The notes under the pieces were generated by a model that did not search any database, had not been told where the DNA came from, and saw only the letters and a program-made list of their open reading frames with translations. DNA of 64,000 bases from contig NC_081818.1 of the NCBI RefSeq assembly GCF_030704535.1, forward strand, positions 1,873,001 to 1,937,000. The letters run 5' to 3'. The stretch comes from Vitis vinifera (lineage: Eukaryota; Streptophyta; Magnoliopsida; Vitales; Vitaceae). Position numbers and translations under genes: made by a program. Within the stretch, counting starts at the first letter, position 1, and each line of letters starts with the position of its first letter. Positions 11,441 to 22,500 of the stretch are shown piece by piece.

Positions 11441-11797
11441 TTAAACTAAACTTGACTATTGTCAAGTTGTTTTATGTACAAACTTGAAGGTAGTTAAGTT
11501 CACAGTTTTTAAACAAAACCTGAACTTAACTATTGTCAAATTGTTTTATGTATAAACTTGAAGGTAGTTAAGTCCACAGTGTTTAGACAAAACCTGAACT
11601 TAACTATTGTCAAGTTGTTTTATGTACCAACTTGAAGGCAGTTAAGTCAACAGTCTTTAGACAAAACCTGAACTTAACCATTATCAAGTTGTTTTATGTA
11701 CAAACTTGAAGGTGGTTAAGTCTACAGTCTGCAGACAAAACTTGAACTTAACTATTGTCAAGTTCCTTATCAATAAACGTGAGAACAGTTGAGTCCA
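11441..11797. repeat. 74-bp tandem array inside the MULE, about 4.7 copies
   Basis: The string TGAACTTAAC recurs at 11521, 11595, 11669 and 11743, an exact 74-bp step, with a partial unit before and after. Each unit holds AACTTAACTATTGTCAAGTT and, reversed, AACTTGAAGGTAGTTAAGT, so every repeat is itself an imperfect inverted pair. Related motifs occur elsewhere in the element, near 10165-10205, 10330-10370 and 14965-15020. Confidence 0.88.
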
Positions 11798-12117
11798 TAA
11801 TTTGAGAATAAACATGCAATTTTCATTCATACTTTATACATAACTCATCATAACATATATGTACAAAAGTAACAAATATCTCCATTTCTATGGGTATGCA
11901 AAAAAAGGGGATCATTATTACAATATTCATCTATGTGCTTATCCAATCACCTTATACAAAAAAGTAACTTACATTTCCGTTCACATGAGTACCAAAAAAA
12001 CAAAAAAGCTCACTATTACAATTTTCATTCCATGTAAGTTCATAGAGTGCCAAAGCTATCATGATATCAAGGGATTGGTCATTTGCATGTTTTCCGATTA
12101 TGCCCATATTGACCACA

Positions 12118-14500
12118 TCAACTACAACGAGATGTGCGCTTACCCTTTCCACCAGAAGGAATTCTTACTTTCCTTGGTCTTCCTGTGGGGAGTCTCGTTT
12201 TAGGTGGTAACACAACTTTGTCACGAATATGATTAGGTACTTCCCAATCTATTTCATTTCTAGTTGGATAAATACACTCTGAATATGAAGATAACAATGC
12301 TTTAATAGTAAAATACTTGGAGCACAAAGTGTAACATGAAATGTTATAAAATCTACAAGCAACAATAGCATGTGCACATGGAATATGATCAAAGATCAAA
12401 TTGTCGACATGTGCATGAACGAGTGTCTAAATTCACTTGAGCACTAATGCCAGCATAGTTAACATTACACTCCTTGGAGTTGATAGGTTCCACTACATAT
12501 GTTGCTGACATATTATACCTCGAACGAAGTTCTCCATCAACCCACATGGTAAGTTCAGTTGACATTGACATTGCTTGTTGTTGACGAGTCACAAACCATT
12601 TTTGAAGTAAGTTTATCAATTCTTCAACCAATTGCAAAATCGGAAGATTTCTAGCATTTTTCAACACAACATTAAGGCTTTCAACGATCCCTGTCGTCAT
12701 AATGTTATATATTTTTCTGGTAGAATATGAATGTGCCCATCGATCAACTCCTATATCTATCAAATATTTTGCTGCTCTTGGGTCAATCATCTTTAGTTGC
12801 CCAAATATAAAATTAAACTCTGAAACACGATAAACATGGGCAGCATCATGGAACAACTTATGAATTGCAGGATTCTTGAACTTTGTCTTCAAATTTTGTT
12901 CAACGTGATAAGTGCAGACACCATGCCTCGCATGGGGAAATACTTTATGTATTGATTTCTCAATGCTACCATGTCGATCTAATATCACAAACAAATCATC
13001 AATGTGTCCAAGTGCATCATGTAGTTTTTGTAAAAACCACTCCCATGAAGCATCATTTTCTGAATCACCAATCCCAAAGGCTAAAGGGTATATTTGATTG
13101 TTGTCATCTTTACACGCTGCAATAAATAAAGTCCGTAAGTACTTTACTTTCAAAAATGTCCCATCAACTACAACTACATGTCTTATTGATGTGTGAAACC
13201 CAACAAAAGATGCACCAATCGACATAAAAAAGTATTTGAGTTGATTATCACAATCAATAACTATATCAGTAATGGTACCAGTATTTTTTTGTTCTAAAAC
13301 ATAGCAATATGATAGTAAAGTGTTATAAGACTCCTCAGGTGATCCCCTAATAGAACCTAGAGCAAGTTCTCTGGCTCTCCACGCCTTATCATAACTGATT
13401 TGAACGCCATACTGCTTTCGAATGTATGCTACAATGTCTTTTGGTCGAAATTCACAACCAACCCCTTGATATGTTTCTCCTATACTCTCACCAATCAACC
13501 AAACTACTTGCATGTCGATTGTCACGAGACATCATATCTAACCAACAAGTGTGTGTTGAATAGAATTTCATTATTTGAAACATATTGGAAATCCCCAACT
13601 TGGTAGCACGAACTCGCCACTTGCATTCTTTATCAAAACATTCAACAAACAATAACTTAATAGTGGATTTAGTTGTTTTGAACTCAACCTTCCTTTTTAG
13701 AGCCATCATATACAACTTCCTTTGTAATTCTTTCTTACTTGAGTATATTTGGTGCTCTTCTAGATGGTCATCACTAATTCCACTAACTATAGGTTGTTGC
13801 ATCATGTTTTGTCTTTCATTTGCTACATCTTCGATTATAGTGGGATTGTCATGTATGAAACCATCATTTGTATCACTCATGGTCAAGATTTCTGCACTCT
13901 AAGCTGAACCAGTTCTAAATGAGCCAATTTGGGTCACTTGCTTATCATTAGTAGGGTTAGTATTCATCCTATAATCCTCCTCATTAATTGCAGTCTCATT
14001 CATGTTCCAATCATGAACTTTATACCCTTCAAGTGACTCATTTTGAAATCTTTGTCCATTTTCACCATCAACAGTAAGAGTTTCAATTGAATCACAATGA
14101 ATGTGTTTACTTTTATGCATCAACATTAAGTCCCCCATTCAATTCTTTATCAATCTCAGAAGACATATGACATTCGGAATAAGAATTGCAAATTGATTTC
14201 TGATTGTGATTATCAATTCTCTTTTCAACTATGATGCACAATGGAACAGGCAACTTACCATTTGTACAATTTAAACCAATAAAGAATTTCACATCCCTGT
14301 CATTAGTTAGTTGTATAGGACTTGTGGGTATGTTGGCATTGGATACATACTTCATTAAAATAAAGCAATTTGTTGGATCTAGCTTCAGAATATGATGGAC
14401 AACCCCTAATAACTCTTTATATGATATAGTTTTCGGGATCTCAATGCCTTTACCTTTACTTCCTTCGAAATAGAAATCATTTCCATCTCGTATCCTTCAT
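12118..14500 (-). pseudogene. MULE transposase (MURA-type, DDE + SWIM zinc finger), broken
   Basis: Read on the minus strand: an N-terminal region (from about 14500, KGIEIPKTISYKELLG, then LDPTNCFILMKYVSNANIP) is followed by the MuDR DNA-binding region (VECFDKECKWRVRATKLG, HTCWLDMMSRDNRHASS), the DDE catalytic core and a SWIM zinc finger. Catalytic candidates are visible: Asp in VVVDGTFLK, Asp in VILDRHGSIEKS, Glu in GIVESLNVVLK, plus the CTYHVEQNLK motif. The SWIM ligands are split: CTCRQFDL then DHIPCAHAIVA. The gene is damaged by an in-frame TAG at 13899-13901, a one-base insertion near 13501-13505 (RHASS/WLIGES) and a one-base insertion near 12391-12393 within the SWIM finger. Both insertions are an extra T on the coding strand. 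The C-terminal part ends at 12118 after GRPRKVRIPSGGKGKR. No intact product is possible without repair or frameshifting. Confidence 0.88.
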
Positions 14501-15527
14501 ATAAAAGCATTATTCATACTTCATCAACCACTGAAATAACAAAATAATTCAATTAGTGGCATCAACAAACAATATTAGAATATTTTTTAGTTACATCATA
14601 GCATTAGCACCAATAAGTAGGTATTAATTTTAAAAAACTCATTCATTATTAAATACATATTATTTCATTACACATATTTATTTTTTTTAATAAACAACAA
14701 ATAAATAACATTATTAATCATCTCTACTACCTCAAATAATACCAATAATGCTATAGAAATACAATGCATATAGTTATTAAATAAATTCAGACATTGTAAC
14801 TCTAAACTATTTTAAACAATAAAAATATATTTATTTACTAAAAGATTGGTTATGTTGTAATTCATTTAATGTCAAGGGTAATTTGCAAATGATTCAACTC
14901 AAATTGAGTATCATTAAATAAAATAATAATAATATAATGTTACTATAAAATAACTATATACAATCTTAACTTACGTCAAGTTCAACTTAACACACGTCAA
15001 GTTCAACTTAATATCCGTAAGGTTTTGGTATATAACTAAAAAATATAACTTTATATATTATATCAAAACCCTATTAACACATATATTTACATCTATATAA
15101 AGAACAAATATGCAAACAATATCAAAACCATCATAAAATTCCATAAGTTTTATTACTTACCATCATTTGATTTTTCCATATGAACAATGTTTCTCCACAT
15201 TACACTTTTTAAGCTGATTGTTTCCTTCTTTTAATCCATTTTTTCATGGCGGTAAATGATATTAAAAAAATTATAACAATTTCAAACTTATTTAAATATT
15301 TACTACATCTCATTAAATATTTGAAAATATTCAATAAATAAAACATGAAAGAAAAAAATATGGAAAAATAAAAATAAACGTACATTGTTTATCCAACCAC
15401 AACTTAAAACACTTTAAGTTGAAGAAATCTGAAGAGAAACTATGTGAGAGTTGAAGAAATGCATTGAAAAGAGAGAAACGGAATAACAGGAGAAAATGAA
15501 AAAAAAGAAGGAGAAAGTGGGAGAAAG
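14500..15527. other. AT-rich internal part of the MULE
   Basis: No coding region seen. It contains scattered ACTTAAC/GTCAAGTT-type motifs near 14965-15020 like those of the 74-bp array. Confidence 0.5.
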
Positions 15528-15536
15528 AATAAAAAA

Positions 15537-16135
15537 GGGAGAATTATGTTTTGGGGGTAGATGGGCCCCCAAATTAACAAAAGGTCCATGTAACTTTTCA
15601 AATTGAGCCCAAGACCCAATGAAAGTATGAAAATTGAGTTGAATGATATCATCCTTCAGTATTTCCAAAAATGCCCTTTGTTGATTTTGAGAAAAAAAAT
15701 TAATATTTTTGAAAAATACTTTTATTTAATTTAATATTTTTTATTTAATTTAATATTTTAAAAAATACTTTTATTTAATTTAATATTTTTTTAAAATAAA
15801 TTTATTCAATTTAATTTTTTTTAAATAAACTTATTTAATTTAATATTTAAAAAAATATTTAATTTAATATTTTTTTTAAATACTTTAATTTAATTTAATT
15901 TTTTTGAAAAAAAAATTTTAATATTTTTGAAAATTACTTTTATTTAATTTAGTATTTTTGAAAAAAAAAATTATTGAAAAAAAATTATTTAACTTAATTT
16001 TATAAAATATTTTATATGTGTTCTTAAAGGGTATATTTGTCCGTTACTATTTCATATCCTTCAATTCAATTTGAAGAGTTATATGGACCTTTTGTTAATT
16101 TGGATACCCATCTATCCCCAAAAGATAATTCTCCC
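15537..16135. mobile_element. Nested 0.6-kb non-autonomous MULE with exact 9-bp TSD
   Basis: Inverted ends of about 70-100 bp start GGGAGAATTATG on the left and, on the complement, GGGAGAATTATCTTTTGGGG on the right; both share CCAAATTAACAAAAGGTCCA. It is flanked by AATAAAAAA at 15528-15536 and 16136-16144, an exact 9-bp direct repeat. The interior (15680-16010) is an AT-rich tangle of TTTATTTAATTTAATATTTT units. It has no transposase and sits within the larger MULE close to its right end. Confidence 0.82.
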
Positions 16136-16314
16136 AATAAAAAAGAGGTGAATGGAGGGAAATAAAATTAGAATGGGAGGAAAAAAGAAGTTGATTTAGC
16201 TGAGGGGTATTTTTGTCCAGATTGAGTCATTTTGGAGGCTATTAAAAGTGGGGGGGTTAGTTTTACAATATTGAGGGATTTTTGTCCCTTTTGATAAGTT
16301 ATCCCTTATTTGTA

Positions 16315-16522
16315 TTACGGTCCTAACTCAACTAGGTTGGGTTGGGTTTAAACCTAACTCAAGTCCAACTCAAGGTAAAACAACTCAAACCTAACTCAAT
16401 CCGGTTTTTAATCTAGGATGCTCGCTCGACTTGAATCCAACCTATTCTCATTTTTTCAAGCTCAATATTAAATTAGGTTCGAGTTTGACTCATATAGCCT
16501 AAACCCTTGAACCAAATTGGGT
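16315..16522. other. Short spacer between two MULEs, GGGTTGGGT-rich
   Basis: Contains ACTCAACTAGGTTGGGTTGG and several ACCTAACTCAA repeats in both orientations, a degenerate repeat-rich fragment that I cannot assign. No gene seen. Confidence 0.5.
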
Positions 16523-16531
16523 CAATTTGCC

Positions 16532-18384
16532 GAGTTTTGGGTCAAAATGGCCCATTTAAAAAAAAAATGTAACATTTAGCCACTTTTTGAAACTTATGTT
16601 CAAAGTAGCCTCTTTGGTGCTACGTAGGCGCCTATCATTAAAAAATATTTTTTTTCATCATTTTATTTAAAGTCGCAGTTGGCAAATGCGGCTTCATATT
16701 TGAACTAAAGCCGCAGTTGCCAACTACAGCTTCATTTTTGAACTAAAGCCGCAGTAGCTAACTGCGGCTTTAGTTAATTTTTTTTAAATTTAAAATTTAA
16801 TTAAAAATTATTAAATTACAATTTATGATTGAAATTTTAAAAATATACTTAAATAATAAACTATTTATATTTAAATTTAAAAATCTAGTATTACTTCAAC
16901 AAACATAAATTAATAAATAAAAGATATTATAAATGAATATTTTATTTGTTAATAAATTAATAATCTTAAAATAATAAACTTATATAACATATACATAATA
17001 TATAAAATTGTATAATTTATTAATTTAATATATTTAATTTGTTGTTTTTTAAGATATTAATTTATTTCGTATTATAATAAATTTATCTTTATCGAAATAA
17101 TAGTATACTTTTAAGTCGCATTTGATAATTGAGATTTCAATTATAATTTTTTTTACTTTCAAATTTAATTAAAAACTATTAAATTACAATTTAAAAAATA
17201 TACTTAAATAATAAATTATTTATATTTAAACTTCAAAATCTAGTATTACTTCAACAAACATAAATTGATAAATAGAAGATATTATAAATGAATATTTTAT
17301 TTATTAATAAATTAATAATCTTAAAATAATATATTTATATATCATATAAATAATATATAAAATTGTATAATTTATTAATTTAAGATATTTAATTTTTTGT
17401 TTTTTAAGATATTAATTTATTTGTATTATAATAAATTTATCTTTATGGAAATAATAGTATACTTTTAAGTCGCAGTTGGTAATTGAGATTTCAATTATAA
17501 TTTTTTTTTTTACTTTCAAATTTAATTAAAAACTATTAAATTATAATTTATTATTGAAATTAAAAATATATACTTTAATAATAAATTATTTATATCTAAA
17601 CTTAAGAATTTAGTATTAGTTCAATAAACATAAATTAATAAATAGAAGATATTATAAATGAATGTTTTATTTATTAATAAATTAATAATCTTAAAATAAT
17701 AAACTTATATAACATATAAATAATATATAAAATTTTATAATTTATTAATTTAAAATATTTAATTTGTTGTTTTTTAAAATATTAATTTATTTGTATTATG
17801 ATAAATTTATCTTTATCGAAATAATAGTATACTCTTAAGCCGTAGTTGTCATATATAAATTTTTTTTACAAAATTTGTTAATGAAATTAATTACAAAAAG
17901 TCTACTACAAAATGTAACTTTTAATAGTTTAATTAAAGTCACAAAAAATATTCACTAAACATTAATATAGTGGAAAATAAAAAACATATATAATCTCACA
18001 TGGAACCTATGTGTAACTAGATTTTTAAATTTAAATATAAATAATTTATTATTTAAGTATATTTTTTAAATTTCAATTATAAATTGTAATTTAATAATTT
18101 TTAATTTAAAAAAAAATTAACTAAAGCCATTAGTTCAAAAATGAAGTCGTAGTTGGCAACTGCGGTTTTAGTTCAAATATGAAGTTGCATTTGTCAACTA
18201 CAGCTTTAGTTCAAATATGAAGTCGCATTTGCCAACTGCGACTTTAAATAAAATGATAAAAAAAATATTTTTTAATGATATGGCGCTTACGTGGCACCAA
18301 AGAGGCCACTTTGAACATAAGTTTCAAAAAGTTGCTAGATGTTACATTTTTTTTTTTAAAATGTGTCATTTTGATCCAAAACTC
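16532..18384. mobile_element. 1.85-kb non-autonomous MULE with exact 9-bp TSD
   Basis: The element starts GAGTTTTGGGTCAAAATG and ends CATTTTGATCCAAAACTC. It is flanked by the exact 9-bp repeat CAATTTGCC at 16523-16531 and 18385-18393. The inverted termini are long (about 250 bp) and include ATGTAACAT, AACTTATGTTCAAAGT and GGCCTCTTTGGTGCCACGT-type blocks followed by short repeats of a CCGCAGTTGGCAACTGCGG-like palindrome. The centre holds three tandem copies of a roughly 357-bp AT-rich unit (16793-17866). No protein domain is encoded, so movement must have used a transposase from elsewhere. Confidence 0.9.
16793..17866. repeat. Three tandem copies of a 357-368 bp unit inside the MULE
   Basis: Unit starts (AAATTTAATTAAAAA) are at about 16793, 17161 and 17518. 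Each unit runs through TCTAGTATTACTTCAACAAA (third copy diverged), GAATATTTTATTT, ATTAATAATCTTAAAATAAT and TTTATCGAAATAATAGTATAC (one base differs in the middle copy), then a degenerate TTAAGTCGCAGTTG block. Confidence 0.85.
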
Positions 18385-18680
18385 CAATTTGCCTCTACTA
18401 CAAGGAATAGAGTACGGACTTCATCATTTTTCTTTCGAAGTTTATTATTTCGGAAAAGAATATAGTAAGGCCTTCTACCTCGTATATTGAAATACGATAA
18501 TGCCCCCAGCCATATTTACTGGGATCCTTCCAAGAAAATATAAAATATAGGGAAAAGTGTCTTTTAGAAGAAAAAAAACACTATATTTTATTATTTATAA
18601 TTAATAAATAAATAAAAACATGAATTTTAATATTCTAACAAATATTACTTTATATGAATTAAATAATCATAGAAAAGTAT

Positions 18681-19240
18681 GGGCTGTTTGGTTATTGATT
18701 TTGAAAATTGTTCTGAAAAATAATTTTTGATAATAGTTTTTAAGAACGGTTTTTTGTGGTTTTTTTTTTTTTAAAAAATTGTGTTTAGGAACTGAATTCT
18801 GAAAAACGGTTTTTGTTCTAAAAAAAAACATATCATATGCATAATTCACTTAAATTAAAAAAAAAATATTTTGAAATTTTTACACCAGTTATAATTTTCT
18901 TAAACAAATGATGATTTTGTCACCATATGTAAGTATATTAATTTCAATAATTTAAGGAAGAAGAAAGGGTTTGCGGGTGGGGGTGTGGTGGTTGGGTGGA
19001 GCTCACTTTTGTGGAAACACAAAAAACAGCTAATAAAACACAAAAAGAAGGAAGATAAAACACGAAAAACAATTATTTGAACAGTGAAAAAACAATGAAA
19101 ACATTTTCTTATTGTTATAAAAAAATGGTTTTTGAGAATACAAAAAAACAAAAATATACTTTCTTCCTCAAACAAGTTTTTTGTGTTTTTTGTTTTTAAA
19201 GAATATAAAACAATTCTTAAAAACAGGAACCAAACCATAT
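18681..19240. mobile_element. Putative MITE upstream of RPT5
   Basis: Left end GGGCTGTTTGGTTATTGATT and right end, on the complement, CATATGGTTTGGTTCCTG are imperfect inverted repeats, continued by AAAATTGTTC/AAGAATTGTTT. The interior is A/T-rich with a G-rich island near 18970-19000. No TSD was resolved. Confidence 0.45.
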
Positions 19241-19410
19241 GTTTCTCTTTATTTTGAATTTTCTGTGAAAAAATTAATTTATATTAATTATTTTCTAAAA
19301 TAATTTTTTTTTCTTTTTTCTTTTTTGTAGTGAAAATAAAAGGATTAAATTTAGGATAAAGAGGAAATATTTTTTATTTAAAAAAAAATTAAAACATTCT
19401 ATATATTGTT

Positions 19411-19439
19411 GGCCCAAAACTCTTGAGATCCACGGCCCA
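19411..19439 (+). promoter_or_regulatory. Paired GGCCCA (site II/UP-type) elements upstream of RPT5
   Basis: GGCCCA occurs at 19411-19416 and 19434-19439, with AAGCCCATG just after, about 100-125 bp before the RPT5 ATG. GGCCCA/TGGGCC motifs are typical of plant promoters of proliferation-linked housekeeping genes (TCP-type site II). The position fits a core promoter; no strong TATA box is seen. Confidence 0.55.
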
Positions 19440-19535
19440 TCCAAGCCCATGTTCCGTCCGAAGCCTGTGTATGTGTATATTAATAGTGGTTTCCCCTGAA
19501 TCAAGAAAGCTCTGAAACTGGTGTTGAAATCAGAG

Positions 19536-22500
19536 ATGGCATCGTCAATGGTTGAAGACAGTAGTTTCGAAGATGACCAGCTCGCTTCTATGTCCACCGA
19601 CGACATCGCTAGGGCTTCTCGCCTTCTCGATAACGAAATCCGAATTCTCAAGGTCTCTATTCTCTCTCTTTTTCTCTTTATATATGTGTCTTTCCGTGAT
19701 ATGATTTGCGATTTTGATGAATGGTGGTGGTGGTATGGTGTTGAAGGAGGAGTTGCAGAGGACGAACATGGAGTGGGACTCCTATAAGGAGAAGATCAAG
19801 GAGAATCAGGAGAAGATCAAGCTCAACAAGCAGCTTCCCTACTTGGTCGGCAACATAGTCGAGGTTATTCTCTCTTTTTCTGTTTTAATTTCAATTTTTA
19901 ATTTTTATTTTGAACGTGTGTTTGTGTTTTAATTCCATCTAAAGCCCAAAGTTTGGTTCTACGACACTCTAATTCCATATATAAACCCTAATTTTGGTTT
20001 GCAAAGCTCTATTCCAATATTAGGGCCTAGCCTTGGTTTTTACAAAAATTTGATTGCATAGAATCCTAACTTTGGTTTTCTGGAGCTCTATTCTATCTAA
20101 AAGCCTTAATGTTGTTTTCCAAAGCTCCAATTCCATATAAACCCTAGCACAGTATTATGAAACTCTAATGGCATCTAAAAATCCCTGAGTTTGGTTTTAT
20201 AAAACTCTGATTTGTCAAAGGCGAAATTGATCTAGACTTCAAATAAAATTAAAAAGCGTTGTGCTTGTTGATTTATTTGTGTCAAAATTTCGATTGGAAT
20301 GATGTAGGTTGGCCAGTTCTGAAATTGATAAGGCATGGCTCCATCAGTCTATTGTTTTCCTGAAGGTTTCTTTCAAACTGATTGGAAATTCAGTGGCATT
20401 TTCTATTGGAAAAAGAGAAGGACAAGCCTGTACATCTGATGAATAAAACTATATGATAATAGAGTTGAAAATTTGAGTGAGTGACAGTAAGGCCATATTA
20501 TTAAACACCCATGCAAAGTATTTCTATGAGGTTGTCATAAATGAAGACTTGGGAAGGAATTCCCTTTCAACTTTTGGAGGGTTTGTGGAGTTCTAAAAAT
20601 ATTTGCTTGTATTATTCCCTTTTAAAATGAAAAACTGCAACAAAGGAGAAATAGCCCTCCAATAGGCAAACTTCTCCAGGTAGAACAATAATCTTTCAAA
20701 ATTGAGAAAATAAAATACTCCACAATTCTCAGAAAGATCAAATTTATTAGTTGGTAACTAACTGAAGTGCTATCCAGGCTTGTGAACTCTTTGCTTTTTG
20801 ATTCCTGAAATTGGAACTGTGTGGATCTATTAAGCTGTTTTGTTTTGGTTTTTTCCCTAAAGAACATATGTAATAAACTAGGGCTTCAAAACTGTTGTTT
20901 GAGCTGGTCTCGTTATCCCAGGTCTTAATTACAAGAGTCATCAGATTGATGATATGTAGCTCATATAAATAATTTATTAGGAATAGGAGCAGCACCAATG
21001 GGATAGGAATTGGTGAGTGAACAGGCTTAATTGAAGCTGAAGTTCTAGTAACTTGGTTCTCACTACATTTTTTTTTTTCTTTTTTCTGGTTAATGTTTTT
21101 AGATCTTGGAAATGAACCCAGAGGATGACGCAGAGGAAGATGGTGCAAATATTGATCTTGACTCTCAGAGGAAGGGAAAATGTGTTGTTTTGAAAACATC
21201 TACACGCCAGGTACACCAGCATTTTCTCATTAACATACATGTACTTGTCTTTTACAAGGTAGAGTTAATTGGAGCAGTAAATGGAATTTTCGAGGACCTG
21301 CAGAGCAAAAATAACTACTTGATGCTTAAGTTCAGAGAAAAGAGAGTTTTGCAGGGATATAGAAAGTGTATATTTTTAACACACATCATTGCCTACCTTG
21401 CAATTGGTCTTACTCTGTTTATAGAAGAGTGGTCTTTATTAGGATATAAATCTCCAGGTGATAGGCTGTAAACTAATATCTAATATTATTTTGTCCTTCA
21501 TTATGCTGGATGTTGGCTAAGTTAAAAGTTGAAAATTATTTTCCATCTCTTTGTTGAAGTTAACCAAATCCAGTATAATGAAGGACGAGATTTCATTCTC
21601 TGTTGAAGCTCAAAGCCTTAACATTCTGATAATGATAGAATATTAATGCTCACATGTGTGTTTCTTTTGTAATTGAAACATTACTTATTCTTATTCATCA
21701 AAAAAAAATAAAACATTACTTATTCTTGTTCTTGACTGTAGACAATCTTTCTGCCTGTTGTTGGGCTCGTTGACCCTGATAAGTTAAAGCCTGGTGATTT
21801 GGTTGGGGTGAACAAAGATAGCTACTTAATCTTAGATACTTTGCCATCTGAGTATGATTCTCGAGTAAAGGCTATGGAGGTTGATGAAAAACCAACAGAA
21901 GACTACAATGATATCGGAGGGCTGGAGAAGCAGGCAAGTTTCAATTTTGTGCATATTTTATGGAAGTGGTTGTTGCTTGTCCGATTTTTGATACTTTCAA
22001 CTAAAACTTGCCTCTAATTACAACAGATCCAAGAATTAGTTGAGGCAATTGTTTTGCCCATGACACATAAGGAGCGGTTTCAGAAATTAGGTATTCGCCC
22101 ACCTAAAGGAGTGCTTTTGTATGGACCTCCAGGGACTGGGAAAACTCTGATGGCCCGTGCATGCGCGGCTCAAACAAATGCCACTTTTCTGAAGCTGGCA
22201 GGCCCTCAACTTGTCCAGGTGGGATATTCTTCATTTGTTTTCCTTCTTCATTCTTATTTGTTATTTGATGCCTTCTAGGGATTCTTGACTTGTTCAGTAT
22301 CCTGAAAATTCTGAGGTTTTATTCCTTTGCAGAGTTTTATTTTCTTCCAGTTTTGAAGTATAAAGTACTATGGATGCATTTATACTTATCAAAAAAATAC
22401 TATGGATGCATTTTTGTTGACACATGTCAATCAGATTACCAAGGCTTCATTTGGGTACACTTTCTGTTTTTTGTTTTAAAAAATAGAAATATTTTTAACA

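Larger units (their letters stand above)
9394..16305. mobile_element. 6.9-kb Mutator-like element (MULE) with transposase and Ulp1 protease
   Basis: The ends are terminal inverted repeats of roughly 108 bp with few mismatches, each starting GGGATAAC and containing GGGACAAAAATCCCTCAATA and the TACCCC(C)TCAGCTA block. The element is bounded by an exact 9-bp target-site duplication TTATTTGTA at 9385-9393 and 16306-16314, the length diagnostic for Mutator transposition. Inside are a MURA-type transposase on the minus strand (12118-14500), a Ulp1/C48 cysteine protease unit on the plus strand (10656-11265), a 74-bp tandem array (about 11441-11797) and a nested element (15537-16135). Plant MULEs carrying Ulp1-like proteases are an established class (Kaonashi-type). 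Both reading frames are damaged, so this copy is probably not autonomous now, but the intact TSD suggests a fairly recent insertion. Confidence 0.93.

Noticed and set aside
11441..11797. CRISPR-like array
   Set aside because: The 74-bp step is a whole-unit tandem repeat with no unique spacers, in a plant transposon.
15414..15668. Phe-rich 70-84 aa open frames on the minus strand
   Set aside because: They are low-complexity translations of the terminal repeat of the nested MULE.
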